Positions 45,232 through 54,038 are shown, counted from the stretch's first letter. The stretch is 64,000 nt of DNA from an uncultured Tenacibaculum sp. (GCF_947494125.1 NZ_CANLTU010000004.1:1-64000); one strand, 5' to 3'. Notes: generated from the sequence alone by a model not told the origin. Program-made: numbers and translations.

Positions 45232-46725
45232 ATGAAAAACATTTTAAAACTGACAAATGAAGAAGCTAAAAATTTACTTTTAAAAAGAGAAAGTTATAGT
45301 AACATCAGTTTGCCAGAGTATTTTTCATTTCAAGAATTACTTGACAAAATTGACAAGAATCTTAATGGGAAAAATATTTCTGATTTTAGAGATAAAAGTC
45401 CACGAGATTTAGAGGATGTTAATTACAAGTTACTATCGAATAAAGATGGGAAGTTTGCTTGGAGACCTTTTCAATTAATAAATCCAGCAATTTATGTTTC
45501 TTTAGTAAACTCGATTACAAAAGAATCTAATTGGGAAATTTTAAAAGATAGGTTTGCCATTTTTCAAAAAAATGATAAAATTGAATGTCATAGTTTACCA
45601 GCAATTTCCGAATCTAAAACAAAAACCAACAAGACCGCTCAAATATTGAATTGGTGGAAAATGATTGAACAAAAATCACTTGCACTAACTTTAGACTTTA
45701 AATATGTTCTTCATACAGATATAGCGGATTGTTATAGTTCAATTTATACACATTCAATTCCTTGGGCAATTCACACAAAAGCCAAAGCAAAAAAGAACAG
45801 AAAGAATTCATTACTTGGAAATGCAATTGACAATCATTTACAAGATATGAGTTATGGACAAACAAACGGAATTCCTCAAGGAAGCGTTTTAATGGATTTT
45901 ATTGCCGAAATAGTTTTAGGCTATGTTGACCTACTTTTGACTGAAAAATTAGACTCAAAAAGCATTTCAGATTATAAAATATTAAGATTTAGAGATGATT
46001 ATAGAATATTTACATATAATTCTTTTTTAGCAGAACAAATTGCCAAAGAACTCTCGGAAATTTTATCAAATATTGGACTTAAATTAAATGCTGATAAAAC
46101 GATTGCGTCTGACGATATTATTAAAAGTTCTCTAAAACCTGACAAAAGGTATTGGATAAGTAACCAAATTATTACTGGAAGTAAGCAAAAGTGGTTAATA
46201 CAACTTTATCTTCTTTCTGAGAAATTCCCAAACTCTGGAACAATAGAAACTCAAATGCGTGATTTCTTAATAGTACTTGAAAAGTCAAAGAAAAACGATT
46301 ACAATTTAGAAACCTTAATTAGCCTCGTGACTGAAATTGCTTTAAGGAATCCAAGAGTTGTTCCAACTTGTATCGCAATTTTGAGTATTTTTTTAAGCAA
46401 AATTAAAGATGAAAAAGAGAAGCTTTTATTAGCGGATAAGATTAGAAACAAATTCAAAGAAGTGCCTAACTCTTCATTTATGATGGTATGGTTTCAAAGA
46501 CTAAATTTGAAAATCAATAAAGCGGAAATATATTCAGAACCTCTCTGCAAAAAATTGACAGATAATTCAGTTCAAATATGGAACATTGAATGGTTAAATG
46601 ACAAGTTAAAAAACGTATTCAATAAAACGTCTATAATAGAGGAAAATACAATTGCTAAAACAAAGAAAAAGGTGTCAAAATTGGAAATAAAGAAAATTAT
46701 TAAGAAAACAACGTACTATGAATAA
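45232..46725 (+). CDS. Reverse transcriptase, defence-associated (DRT-like)
   Basis: 497 residues. RT motifs: HTDIADCYSSIYTHSIPW (162-178, catalytic Asp163), NGIPQGS (213-219) and RFRDDYRIF (252-260, the catalytic FRDD in place of YxDD). A helical C-terminal 200 residues has no maturase, endonuclease or integrase domain. The THSIPWA pattern recalls RTs of the unknown-group/DRT antiphage type rather than group II introns or DGRs; the subtype is not certain. It lies between a long repeat and an attC-like element, as a cassette. A structured RNA partner could be in the repeat upstream. Confidence 0.8.
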   Translation: MKNILKLTNEEAKNLLLKRESYSNISLPEYFSFQELLDKIDKNLNGKNISDFRDKSPRDLEDVNYKLLSNKDGKFAWRPFQLINPAIYVSLVNSITKESNWEILKDRFAIFQKNDKIECHSLPAISESKTKTNKTAQILNWWKMIEQKSLALTLDFKYVLHTDIADCYSSIYTHSIPWAIHTKAKAKKNRKNSLLGNAIDNHLQDMSYGQTNGIPQGSVLMDFIAEIVLGYVDLLLTEKLDSKSISDYKILRFRDDYRIFTYNSFLAEQIAKELSEILSNIGLKLNADKTIASDDIIKSSLKPDKRYWISNQIITGSKQKWLIQLYLLSEKFPNSGTIETQMRDFLIVLEKSKKNDYNLETLISLVTEIALRNPRVVPTCIAILSIFLSKIKDEKEKLLLADKIRNKFKEVPNSSFMMVWFQRLNLKINKAEIYSEPLCKKLTDNSVQIWNIEWLNDKLKNVFNKTSIIEENTIAKTKKKVSKLEIKKIIKKTTYYE

Positions 46726-46737
46726 AGTACGAAAGCA

Positions 46738-46924
46738 CAACAATGGCTATAGTTAATACGGGTTTCGTGCTTAACCAAAGTTTAGAGCTTTTAACTAAGT
46801 CCGCCAAATCTTTTTGATTTGGCTTTATAACAAAAAAGATAAAACAAAATAAAAAGTTTTGGCTAAGTGCTTAATCGAAAGTTTACTACTTTTAATTCCC
46901 GTACTAACCATAGCCGAACCGTTG
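46738..46924. repeat. attC-like element 1
   Basis: CAAC (46738) … GTTG (46921) ends. The left arm GGCTATAGTTAATACGGG (46745-46762) pairs with 46898-46915 with two mismatches. The right arm carries two more nucleotides between arm and end (GAACC versus AAT). It directly follows the RT stop. Confidence 0.7.
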
Positions 46925-46969
46925 CCAGTAATATGAAAAAAAAGTGACTAATAGACAAACTTTAGGGTG

Positions 46970-47080
46970 ATAGTGTAATGGAAACACAGTCAACTAGGTA
47001 GATTTACTCTACCGAATTGGAAGTCTAGTTGGGTTCGATTCCCGACTGCCAGAGCAAATTAAGGTTTTCTCTGGCAGTCG
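46970..47080 (+). ncRNA. tRNA-like sequence with following 12-bp inverted repeat
   Basis: D-arm-like GTGT-AATGGAA-ACAC (46973-46987), an anticodon-arm-like GGTAG-ATTTACT-CTACC (46997-47013, loop triplet TTA after U33) and a good T-arm TTGGG-TTCGATT-CCCGA (47029-47045) occur in order. The 5' strand of the acceptor stem is missing upstream. Instead CGACTGCCAGAG (47043-47054) pairs with CTCTGGCAGTCG (47069-47080) downstream. It looks like a decayed or rearranged tRNA inside a cassette. Confidence 0.4.
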
Positions 47081-47100
47081 AAGTCACTAAATCAATAATT

Positions 47101-47820
47101 ATGTATTCAAAACATTGCGAAAATTTAAGAGAAATCGAAGGAGCTATTAAATTAGTCGAAAGTGATTTACGAAGATATATTTCTATCGAACAAGAAAGCA
47201 AGGTTTATAAATATACCAAGATATTATCTTATCTAGTTACTTGTTGGTCAGAAGTAAGAATACTGAAATTGACTTATGAAAACAATGCTTTTACATCAAG
47301 CGAAATAGGCATAATTATCAACTCTGGAACTTTAGCAGATAAATGGAAAAATGCTTTAAAAATTGCTGTTTGCAAAGCTTATAATATTAATCCAATAACG
47401 GATTTTGTTTCTCAATTACCATTTACACCAAAAAATAGATATTTAGAAATCTACCATCTGATTGAGAGTGATTTACTTCCTTCAATTGAACTTAGAAATA
47501 GAATTGCACACGGACAATGGAAGTATGCATTTACAAATGACTTAAAAAATGCTAACACGCATTTAACTGGACAACTAAGACAAGAAAACATTGTTAACCT
47601 TCAATTGAAAAGAAAATTATTAACAGGATTATCTTTTTTAATTCACGATTTAATAATCTCTGAAGCGACATTTGATAGAGATTTCGACAAAAACTACAGA
47701 CTAATTGAACAAAATAAAAGAAATTTACATAAACGAGATTATGCTTCATACAAAACAAAGATGGTTGAAAAGTATCAACGTGGAATAATAAAAAAGAAAG
47801 AGAACCAAAATACGGAATAA
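47101..47820 (+). CDS. HEPN-like protein
   Basis: 239 residues from MYSKHCENLREIEGA; the frame is open to 47029 but that part covers the tRNA-like sequence. All-helical, with the motif ELRNRIAHGQW (Arg-x4-His), the signature of HEPN RNases, in the second half. The next gene starts 5 nt after the stop, so the two form one unit. HEPN proteins often act as RNases in toxin or antiphage systems. Activity here is inferred from one motif only. Confidence 0.55.
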   Translation: MYSKHCENLREIEGAIKLVESDLRRYISIEQESKVYKYTKILSYLVTCWSEVRILKLTYENNAFTSSEIGIIINSGTLADKWKNALKIAVCKAYNINPITDFVSQLPFTPKNRYLEIYHLIESDLLPSIELRNRIAHGQWKYAFTNDLKNANTHLTGQLRQENIVNLQLKRKLLTGLSFLIHDLIISEATFDRDFDKNYRLIEQNKRNLHKRDYASYKTKMVEKYQRGIIKKKENQNTE

Positions 47821-47825
47821 TAAGT

Positions 47826-48674
47826 ATGAAAATCGAACCTGAATTTCAAGGTCAACATAAAGTTCCTCAAGTATACTTAAAAGAATTTGGTTACAAAAAA
47901 AATGACGAGTGGTGGCTTTCAATTCTAAAGATAGGTAGTCGAAAAACTGAAAATGTTCGAATCTCAGATTTCACTAAAGAAATAAATGTGTTTGATTTAC
48001 CATTTAAGGATATGGAATCAAGACGACACTATGAAAACTTATTCAATAAAATTGAAAATCGCTATAATACAATTATAAAAAACATAAAGTATCAGAAGAA
48101 ACTAATTGAAAAGGATAGTGATTATCTAAATCATTTTGTTGCAAACCTTCTCTGTAGAACTAATCCAACAAGGTTTTTTATAAATGAATTTCTCAAAGAT
48201 GATTCTATTAGAGAAAAATTCATTAATGAAATTACATTATTCTCAGAGGACAAAGAACATACAGAAAAAGTGTTACAAGTTTTCAAGTCGGAATATCAGC
48301 TTAATGTTGCTTTAGGTACAGTAATGAATCACTTTGTACACATCTTTCGGAATTTTGAGAAAGTAATTCTTAAAGAATGTGATGGAAATGGTTGGCTTAC
48401 TACTGATAGTCCAGTTCATATAGACAAACAAGGCCACGAAGAATGGTTAATACCAATAGAAGCTGAGATTTACCTTCCGTTATCAAAAGATTATTGTCTT
48501 TTTATGTATCATCCTAAATCAGAAATTTCTACGAACCCGTTAAGAAGTTTGAGAATTAATAAAGTCAATAAAGTGGATTTTAAAACTTTCGATAATATAA
48601 CTAGAAAAGTGACTTTTGACTTTGATGAATATTTAGTAATGAACACGGAGACAGAGCCAACGGAAATAGTATAG
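47826..48674 (+). CDS. DUF4238 family protein
   Basis: 282 residues. The N-terminus FQGQHKVPQVYLKEFGY matches the DUF4238 pattern (HyvP.fyLr.F), followed by VFDLPFKDMESRRHYE and a C-terminal half with GWLTTDSPV and LPLSKDYCLFMYHP. The family is of unknown function, frequent in accessory and defence regions. It is coupled to the HEPN-like gene. Confidence 0.75.
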   Translation: MKIEPEFQGQHKVPQVYLKEFGYKKNDEWWLSILKIGSRKTENVRISDFTKEINVFDLPFKDMESRRHYENLFNKIENRYNTIIKNIKYQKKLIEKDSDYLNHFVANLLCRTNPTRFFINEFLKDDSIREKFINEITLFSEDKEHTEKVLQVFKSEYQLNVALGTVMNHFVHIFRNFEKVILKECDGNGWLTTDSPVHIDKQGHEEWLIPIEAEIYLPLSKDYCLFMYHPKSEISTNPLRSLRINKVNKVDFKTFDNITRKVTFDFDEYLVMNTETEPTEIV

Positions 48675-48691
48675 TGGAAAAATACTACTGG

Positions 48692-48818
48692 CAACAACGT
48701 GTATAATTAATTGCTCGAGTTTCTACCTGCCAATCAGAAAATTCTCCGAATTTCCCTCAGTTTACTCTCCTTTTGCTATCTTAGTTGCTCACGCAACTAA
48801 CCATACACAAACACGTTA
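48692..48818. repeat. attC-like element 2
   Basis: CAAC (48692) … GTTA (48815). The left arm GTGTATAATTAATTGC (48699-48714) pairs with GCAACTAACCATACAC (48793-48808). Three extra nucleotides lie on the right side. It follows the DUF4238 gene. Confidence 0.7.
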
Positions 48819-48842
48819 AAGTTTATAATAAAATACTTTTCA

Positions 48843-49259
48843 ATGATAAAGGATTTGATTTTAAAAACGTGGATTTGGATAACTTTCTTAAAAAATAAGG
48901 AATCTTTACCTACAGCGTCAAAAATGATGAATCCAAAAATGGAATACGAGTATCTATCTGGCGCATTTACTTGGGAAGATGAGGGTTTATGGGAACTTAG
49001 AAATCATCATTTACAAGATGCTTTTAAATATGTTCTCAACCATAGGATGAAATTGATTGTTGGACCAGATAATAACGTTGGGGTTATGCGTTCTCTTAGT
49101 TTTGACAAAAAGATTTATGAAATAGCAAAAAAACATTTTCCTAACTGGATTGGTTTTAATAAATCTAGGTGTTCATACAATTATGAACTTGAAAATAGAA
49201 TACTGCGAATTAAAAAAGTGGAAAAATGGAAATATCAGAAACTAATGAACGAGGAATAA
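48843..49259 (+). CDS. Hypothetical cassette protein
   Basis: 138 residues, no signal peptide, with WEDEGLWELRNHHLQDAFKY and PNWIGFNKSRCSYN. No family recognised. It starts 25 nt after attC-like element 2 and ends just before the long repeat copy B, as expected of a single-gene cassette. Confidence 0.5.
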   Translation: MIKDLILKTWIWITFLKNKESLPTASKMMNPKMEYEYLSGAFTWEDEGLWELRNHHLQDAFKYVLNHRMKLIVGPDNNVGVMRSLSFDKKIYEIAKKHFPNWIGFNKSRCSYNYELENRILRIKKVEKWKYQKLMNEE

Positions 49260-49291
49260 TCAATTATTAGTTTACTAAAAAAGAATATTTT

Positions 49292-49488
49292 TTAGTACAT
49301 TGAACTCGCAAAAATTGTGAAAGCAATAGTCCCCTATTCCTTTTATTTTTAAATACAATACGAAGTTATACATTCTTAACGGATACCCGTAGTTGTTAAA
49401 TAAGCAGGCTATTAAGAACTAAAAGTTCCGCATAGCCAACCAGAATGGGTAAATAAAAGGAATAAAGTTCCGTATATAAACAAGTTGT
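49292..49488. repeat. Long direct repeat, copy B (attC-like)
   Basis: The second copy of the 44967 repeat, lacking 40 nt in the middle. The copies diverge sharply before TTAGTACATT and after CAAGTTGT, so these mark the repeat limits. The rest of 49260-49625 holds only the HxlR promoter. Confidence 0.8.
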
Positions 49489-49576
49489 AAGTCATTTCGA
49501 AAACTCATCTAAATTCAAAATTACATCTACTAATTAACGGGGAATTTTATAAATATTCGGGATTATTTTTCTACTT

Positions 49577-49616
49577 GCTACATTTTATGTAGCTTTGCTA
49601 CTCAAAATGTAGCAAA
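49577..49616 (+). promoter_or_regulatory. HxlR promoter with two overlapping inverted repeats
   Basis: GCTACAT-TTT-ATGTAGC (49577-49593) and TTTGCTAC-N7-GTAGCAAA (49594-49616), both perfect, abut each other. The -7 box TAGCTTTG (49590-49597) spans their junction. HxlR regulators commonly bind such sites in their own promoters; repression is predicted. Confidence 0.65.
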
Positions 49617-49625
49617 AATATTATT

Positions 49626-49961
49626 ATGTCATTACCTACACCAGGAAAACCAGTAAGAGGTTCAAAATCAGGAAATCATTTAATGGCTCTTTTTGACCTA
49701 TTAGGAAGAAGTTGGTCAATGGGAATTATTTGGAGACTACATGAAGGCTCTTGTACCTTTCGTGTGCTTCAAGATAGATGCGAATCTATATCGCCTACAA
49801 CATTAAATAAAAGGTTAAAAGAACTAACCCAATCTTTTTTAATTGCAAGAACGGTTGATGGATATACGCTTACTGATAAAGGAAGAGAAATTTTCTTACT
49901 ACTCAAGCCTTTAGAGTCTTGGGCAAGAGATTGGGCAAAAGAATTTGAATCTAATGAATAG
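49626..49961 (+). CDS. HxlR-family transcriptional regulator
   Basis: 111 residues: LLGRSWSMGIIWRLHEGSCTF, then the recognition region ISPTTLNKRLKEL and wing TVDGYTLTDKGREI. A typical HxlR winged helix, though the N-terminal Cys common in oxidant-sensing members is not present. Its own promoter carries two strong inverted repeats. It overlaps the NudC gene by 8 nt (ATGAATAG). Confidence 0.9.
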   Translation: MSLPTPGKPVRGSKSGNHLMALFDLLGRSWSMGIIWRLHEGSCTFRVLQDRCESISPTTLNKRLKELTQSFLIARTVDGYTLTDKGREIFLLLKPLESWARDWAKEFESNE

Positions 49962-50859
49962 AATACAGTTTTATAGTAATAAGAGTTTCAACAGAGCAGT
50001 TGAATTACGAGAAATTGATACTAAACCATCAGAAATATCTATTATTCCAGTTTTTAAAGACCAATTTTTTATCACAAAGTCTTTAAATATTAACAAAATA
50101 ATAATGAATATTCCAATAGAGTTGGCTTCTCTATCTGAAAAAAAATATTTTTTAGGAATAATAAATAATAAAGAGGTTTGGTGTATCGACTTATCTGAAA
50201 TAGAACAGTCTATAATTTCTAATTTCTTAAACAATTCAATTTTATGTTGTTTACGTGATTGCTTTCATTTAATAAATGAAAAAGAAGCTTCGTTACTTGC
50301 ATATGGTAAAGGAATAGTACATTGGAATAGCACGCATCAATATTGTAATAATTGTGGTTCAAAAACAATTACAGAAGAAAAAGGACATAGAAGAAAATGC
50401 TCAAATAATCGTTGTAATTCTCTTCATTTCCCAAGAATTAATCCTGCTGTAATCGTATTGATAGAATATAAGCAAGAAAATTCTCCTCCGTTATGCTTAC
50501 TTAATATGCATAAAAAGGAGAATGGCTATATGTGCTCTCTTTTTTCAGGATTTTCAGAAATTGGAGAAAGTCTTGAAGATACTGTAGTAAGAGAAATGAA
50601 AGAGGAAGTAAATGTAACCGTAAGCAACATTAAATATATTGCTTCTCAACCTTGGACGTTCCCATCCTCTATGATGTTAGGATTTTCGGCAAAAGCAAAG
50701 AATAAAGATTTTAAAATAGATAATATAGAAATAAAAGAAGCAAAATGGTTCTCTGCAAATCAAATCATTGAAATGGTAAAAGACAACACACTTATAATAT
50801 CAAAAAAAGATTCCATCTCTAATTATCTAATAGAGAAATGGGTATATGAAAATAGTTAA
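49954..50859 (+). CDS. nudC: NADH pyrophosphatase (NudC-like Nudix hydrolase)
   Basis: 301 residues from the ATG that overlaps the HxlR stop; a TTG three codons earlier is less likely. A zinc ribbon (YCNNCGSK … KCSNNRCNS) precedes a full Nudix box (GFSEIGESLEDTVVREMKEE) and the SQPWTFPSS motif specific to NADH/NAD-capped RNA pyrophosphatases. It hydrolyses NAD(H) to NMN(H) and AMP, or decaps NAD-RNA. It is in an operon with HxlR and a DUF1330 gene, within the cassette region. Confidence 0.9.
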   Translation: MNRIQFYSNKSFNRAVELREIDTKPSEISIIPVFKDQFFITKSLNINKIIMNIPIELASLSEKKYFLGIINNKEVWCIDLSEIEQSIISNFLNNSILCCLRDCFHLINEKEASLLAYGKGIVHWNSTHQYCNNCGSKTITEEKGHRRKCSNNRCNSLHFPRINPAVIVLIEYKQENSPPLCLLNMHKKENGYMCSLFSGFSEIGESLEDTVVREMKEEVNVTVSNIKYIASQPWTFPSSMMLGFSAKAKNKDFKIDNIEIKEAKWFSANQIIEMVKDNTLIISKKDSISNYLIEKWVYENS

Positions 50860-50877
50860 ACAATAAAAACAGAAGTT

Positions 50878-51171
50878 ATGGCCAAAGTAAATTTAACAAT
50901 AGTAGCAACATTGAATCCAAATGGAAAGGAAGAACTATCTTATTACCTTGAAAAGGTAGGTACCCTTTATAAAAAAGTAAATGCAAAATCAGTAAATAAA
51001 TTTAAAATCACAAAACCTTTAATTGGAGATTACAAACCAAGTTTAGTATCAATAATGGAGTTTGAAAATATGGATTCATTAAATGAAGTATTTGAAAGTA
51101 ATGATTATAAAAAATTATTACCATATCGTGAAAAAGCGTTTTCAAAATTAGAAGGATATATTAGTGAATAG
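50878..51171 (+). CDS. DUF1330-like protein
   Basis: 97 residues, alpha/beta ferredoxin-like dimeric barrel pattern (VNLTIVATLNPNGKEELSYY … PSLVSIMEFENMDSLNEVFE … YKKLLPYREKAF) as in DUF1330/EthD-like small proteins. Third gene of the HxlR operon. It has no visible catalytic residues and may be a redox- or metabolite-related enzyme. Confidence 0.7.
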   Translation: MAKVNLTIVATLNPNGKEELSYYLEKVGTLYKKVNAKSVNKFKITKPLIGDYKPSLVSIMEFENMDSLNEVFESNDYKKLLPYREKAFSKLEGYISE

Positions 51172-51183
51172 AAAAACGCCTTA

Positions 51184-51309
51184 CAACATTGTATAAAAGC
51201 AATAGCGGTTTAAGTGCAAACTTGAACCGCTTTTTCATTTAATTAAATTATATTGTAATTCGAAAAGCAGTTAGAACAAATCCGCTACTGCTCTTATACG
51301 AGACCGTTG
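51184..51309. repeat. attC-like element 4
   Basis: CAAC (51184) … GTTG (51306). The left arm GTATAAAAGCAATAGCGG (51191-51208) pairs with CCGCTACTGCTCTTATAC (51282-51299) with two mismatches. Three bases lie between end and arm on the left and six on the right. It follows the DUF1330 gene. Confidence 0.75.
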
Positions 51310-51336
51310 TATGTAATTAAACAGAATATATTATAA

Positions 51337-51855
51337 ATGATAGGTAAACCTAAATTTGGAAATTGCTTAGAGTTTAGAAATGAACCAATTGATTTAAATA
51401 AACTTGAAAATAAGTTTGGAATAAAAATTCCGCCAATATACCGCTCATTTATTAATAATTTTAAGCAAATAACAGGGGAAATAGTAATCGATTCTACAAA
51501 TAATGAACTGAAGACTCTTTCTTACTATATTTATAAAAAGTCCAATGGAACTGATACCTTATTTGAAGATTTTATGCCAATTGAACAATCATTAGAAAAT
51601 TATGAAAACTCTGATTCTTGGATTGAAAATAAAGTTATGCCTATTGGAAATCACTCACACGGAGGCGGAATTTTAGTCGGAATTAACTCTTCAAATATGG
51701 ATAAAATATATTACGAATATGATTCAGAGGTTGAATTGATTGAACCAGATATATTCTCTTTCATAAAAAATATGACTTTCGTAGAAAACGAAGAAGGAAT
51801 TAAAAATAGTATTTATAAAAACTGGAAAGATGAATACTGGAGAGAATCTAAATAA
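51337..51855 (+). CDS. SMI1/KNR4 (SUKH) family protein
   Basis: 172 residues. LENKFGIKIPPIYRSFINNF is the typical SUKH opening, followed by FMPIEQSLENYENSD and the Gly-rich turn SHGGGILVGI. SUKH proteins are immunity proteins of contact-dependent toxins or phage-related factors. As a lone cassette gene with no toxin beside it, an orphan immunity role is plausible. Confidence 0.8.
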   Translation: MIGKPKFGNCLEFRNEPIDLNKLENKFGIKIPPIYRSFINNFKQITGEIVIDSTNNELKTLSYYIYKKSNGTDTLFEDFMPIEQSLENYENSDSWIENKVMPIGNHSHGGGILVGINSSNMDKIYYEYDSEVELIEPDIFSFIKNMTFVENEEGIKNSIYKNWKDEYWRESK

Positions 51856-51865
51856 CTACATACCA

Positions 51866-51989
51866 CAACGTATAAAAATAATTACTACATTAGTATTTAA
51901 CCAAAGGTAGTTGCATTTTTGTTACGTCTGATTTTCCTTCGGAAAATCCTCGCACACAAAACCGCAACTATTTTTATGCAAACAAGTTA
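51866..51989. repeat. attC-like element 5
   Basis: CAAC (51866) … GTTA (51986). TATAAAAATAATT (51871-51883) pairs with AACTATTTTTAT (51966-51977). Eight nucleotides lie between arm and end on the right side and one on the left. Confidence 0.65.
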
Positions 51990-52016
51990 GCTATAATTAT
52001 CGAAAACTTAACTACA

Positions 52017-53309
52017 ATGTTAAAAACACTCATTCCGTTTATATTACTTTACTCTTTAACAACATTTGGACAAGAATCAAATAAACTTATACCTTTTAAA
52101 GCAGGCAACCTATTTGGTTACTCAAATGAAAAATCAGAAATAAAAATTAATCCTCAGTTTGAATTTGCATATCCATTTTACAACAATTCTAATACAACAT
52201 TAGCCAAAGACTCTATTGGATGGTTTCATATTGACAAAAAAGGCATGAAAATATCTAACTATTTAGTCTATGAAAATATCAAGAAATCAATTAGTACTAG
52301 GATTTATGAAAAAGGAGAATTCATATCAAAATTCAATGAAAAGTACAATGACATTTTTAGAATAAAAAAAACTAATTTATTATATGTAAAAGATAGCTTA
52401 GGTGAATATTTGATTACAGAAAAGGGATTTAAAACGAGTTCTATATATCAAGAAATAAATGGGTACAATAATGAAACTTATTGCATTGCTAAAAAAAATC
52501 AATATTATTATCTTCTTGATTTAAACGGGAAAGAATTATTTCCAGGGACTAAAAGTAAAATTAATAGATACAATCAGGGAATAGTAAAAATTAAGATTAA
52601 TGATAATTATATTTTTTATGATTCAAAAAGAGATACCGTTTTTGAATCACTTAATAGCCTAAAATTATATAATAAGAACCAACCATTTGTTAAAAAGCAA
52701 ATTAATGAACGTATGCAGATTAGAAAAACCAAAAATGGTTATGTTCTTTATGATCTAAAAAAAGAAAAAACTATTAGTGAAACTTTTTCTTATCTATCTG
52801 AAATATCCAGTAAAAGATTATGCTTTAGAAAAAAACACACCTATGGTATTATTAACTTAAAAGGAAAAGTCTTATTAAATATTGAACAAGAAAAATATGT
52901 GGAAATTTATAATTGTGGTCATGAATTTAAATTAATTTATATCAAAAATAGCAAAAATAAAACCTATGATTTATATAATTATAATGGTAAATATATAAAG
53001 ACCCTTGACTATGATAGGTTCATACTTTTACGCTCTACAAATGAATATCATTTTGCCGTAAAAAACAATAAGGCAATTATTATCGACAGGAAATCAGAAG
53101 AATTTAATACTCCCCCAATAATCTTAAACAGTGAAAATACAATTTTGTACGAAAAAAATAACAAGTGGGGATTAAAAAATATTTCAGGAGAAAAAATTAC
53201 TGAACCTATTTATGATCAAAAATTTTCTTTCAATGAAAATATTTCTTTAGTGAAAAAGGATAATGATTTTTTCTACATTGATATTTATGGTACTGAATAT
53301 AAACTATAG
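52017..53309 (+). CDS. Secreted WG-repeat-like protein
   Basis: 430 residues with a signal peptide (LLYSLTTFGQ). The mature protein consists of short repeats of the KWG/WG type: LFGYSNEKSEIKINPQFEFA, SIGWFHIDKKGMKI, TYGIINLKGKVLLN, KWGLKNISGEKITEPIYDQ. Such repeats form a propeller-like envelope or extracellular protein, often of unknown function. It is the sole gene of its cassette. Confidence 0.75.
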   Translation: MLKTLIPFILLYSLTTFGQESNKLIPFKAGNLFGYSNEKSEIKINPQFEFAYPFYNNSNTTLAKDSIGWFHIDKKGMKISNYLVYENIKKSISTRIYEKGEFISKFNEKYNDIFRIKKTNLLYVKDSLGEYLITEKGFKTSSIYQEINGYNNETYCIAKKNQYYYLLDLNGKELFPGTKSKINRYNQGIVKIKINDNYIFYDSKRDTVFESLNSLKLYNKNQPFVKKQINERMQIRKTKNGYVLYDLKKEKTISETFSYLSEISSKRLCFRKKHTYGIINLKGKVLLNIEQEKYVEIYNCGHEFKLIYIKNSKNKTYDLYNYNGKYIKTLDYDRFILLRSTNEYHFAVKNNKAIIIDRKSEEFNTPPIILNSENTILYEKNNKWGLKNISGEKITEPIYDQKFSFNENISLVKKDNDFFYIDIYGTEYKL

Positions 53310-53310
53310 C

Positions 53311-53436
53311 TAACACGGTATAAAATTAATTGCTGGTTTTAGCCTATTTACGAAAGTCCTCGCGGACTTTCTATCTGTGATTTATTTGCTAACTTTAGTG
53401 CTTAAATCACGCAACTAATCTTATACAAATACGTTT
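53311..53436. repeat. attC-like element 6
   Basis: AAC (53312) … GTTT (53433). GTATAAAATTAATTGC (53318-53333) pairs with GCAACTAATCTTATAC (53411-53426) with two mismatches. An inner hairpin GAAAGTCC-TCGC-GGACTTTC lies in the loop. It follows the WG-repeat gene. Confidence 0.7.
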
Positions 53437-53468
53437 CCAGTAATATAGAGTAACATAAAGAATAGAAA

Positions 53469-53966
53469 TTGAAAACTATATTTTACAAATTAGGATTTGG
53501 GTTGACTGGAAGAATTCAAAGTCTAAAAAACAAATATCGAGTAAATAAAAGGTTATTTGACCACTCAAGAGCTTTTATACGAATTTCGGAATACAAAAAT
53601 AGATATAGCTATTCTGTAATGTGCAATTGTAATGATACTTCTATGCAAGGGTTAGGAAACTCACCTTTCATTTGTATATACGAACAAAGTGGATTTAAAA
53701 GTCAAATAGAAACTGAAAGCAGTATCGAAAAACAAGTTCGTTTTGCATCAAAGAAACTCTCTGACACAGACTTCTATTTGCACAAACTAATTGTATATTA
53801 TGATAATGGAGAATTAATTAAGGATGTTTGGGCAGACTATGAGTACGAAGATGGTAAATGGAATCAAGTTTTTAAAGTAGATTCAAATCCATTATGTAAA
53901 TCTTGTGGAAAAGAAAACAATGAAGATTTAAACATTTGCTCAAATTGCGGAGAACTTATAGTTTAA
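53469..53966 (+). CDS. Hypothetical protein with C-terminal zinc ribbon
   Basis: 165 residues; the start codon is TTG, none better is upstream. The C-terminal CKSCGKENNEDLNICSNCG is a four-Cys zinc ribbon. The N-terminal part (RVNKRLFDHSRAFIRISEY … NSPFICIYEQSG) is not recognised. Single-gene cassette. Confidence 0.55.
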   Translation: MKTIFYKLGFGLTGRIQSLKNKYRVNKRLFDHSRAFIRISEYKNRYSYSVMCNCNDTSMQGLGNSPFICIYEQSGFKSQIETESSIEKQVRFASKKLSDTDFYLHKLIVYYDNGELIKDVWADYEYEDGKWNQVFKVDSNPLCKSCGKENNEDLNICSNCGELIV

Positions 53967-54038
53967 ATTTTGACTAATGAAAACCAGATATAAAAAATAT
54001 AGAATTGAGAGATTGATTTAAATAATAAATACTACTGG

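Noticed and set aside
46970..47052. Functional tRNA gene
   Set aside because: No upstream strand pairs with the 3' acceptor CTGCCAG, and spacing between D- and anticodon-like arms is too long.
47029..47100. Upstream start for the HEPN-like protein
   Set aside because: The extra 24 codons coincide with the tRNA-like T-arm and the inverted repeat.
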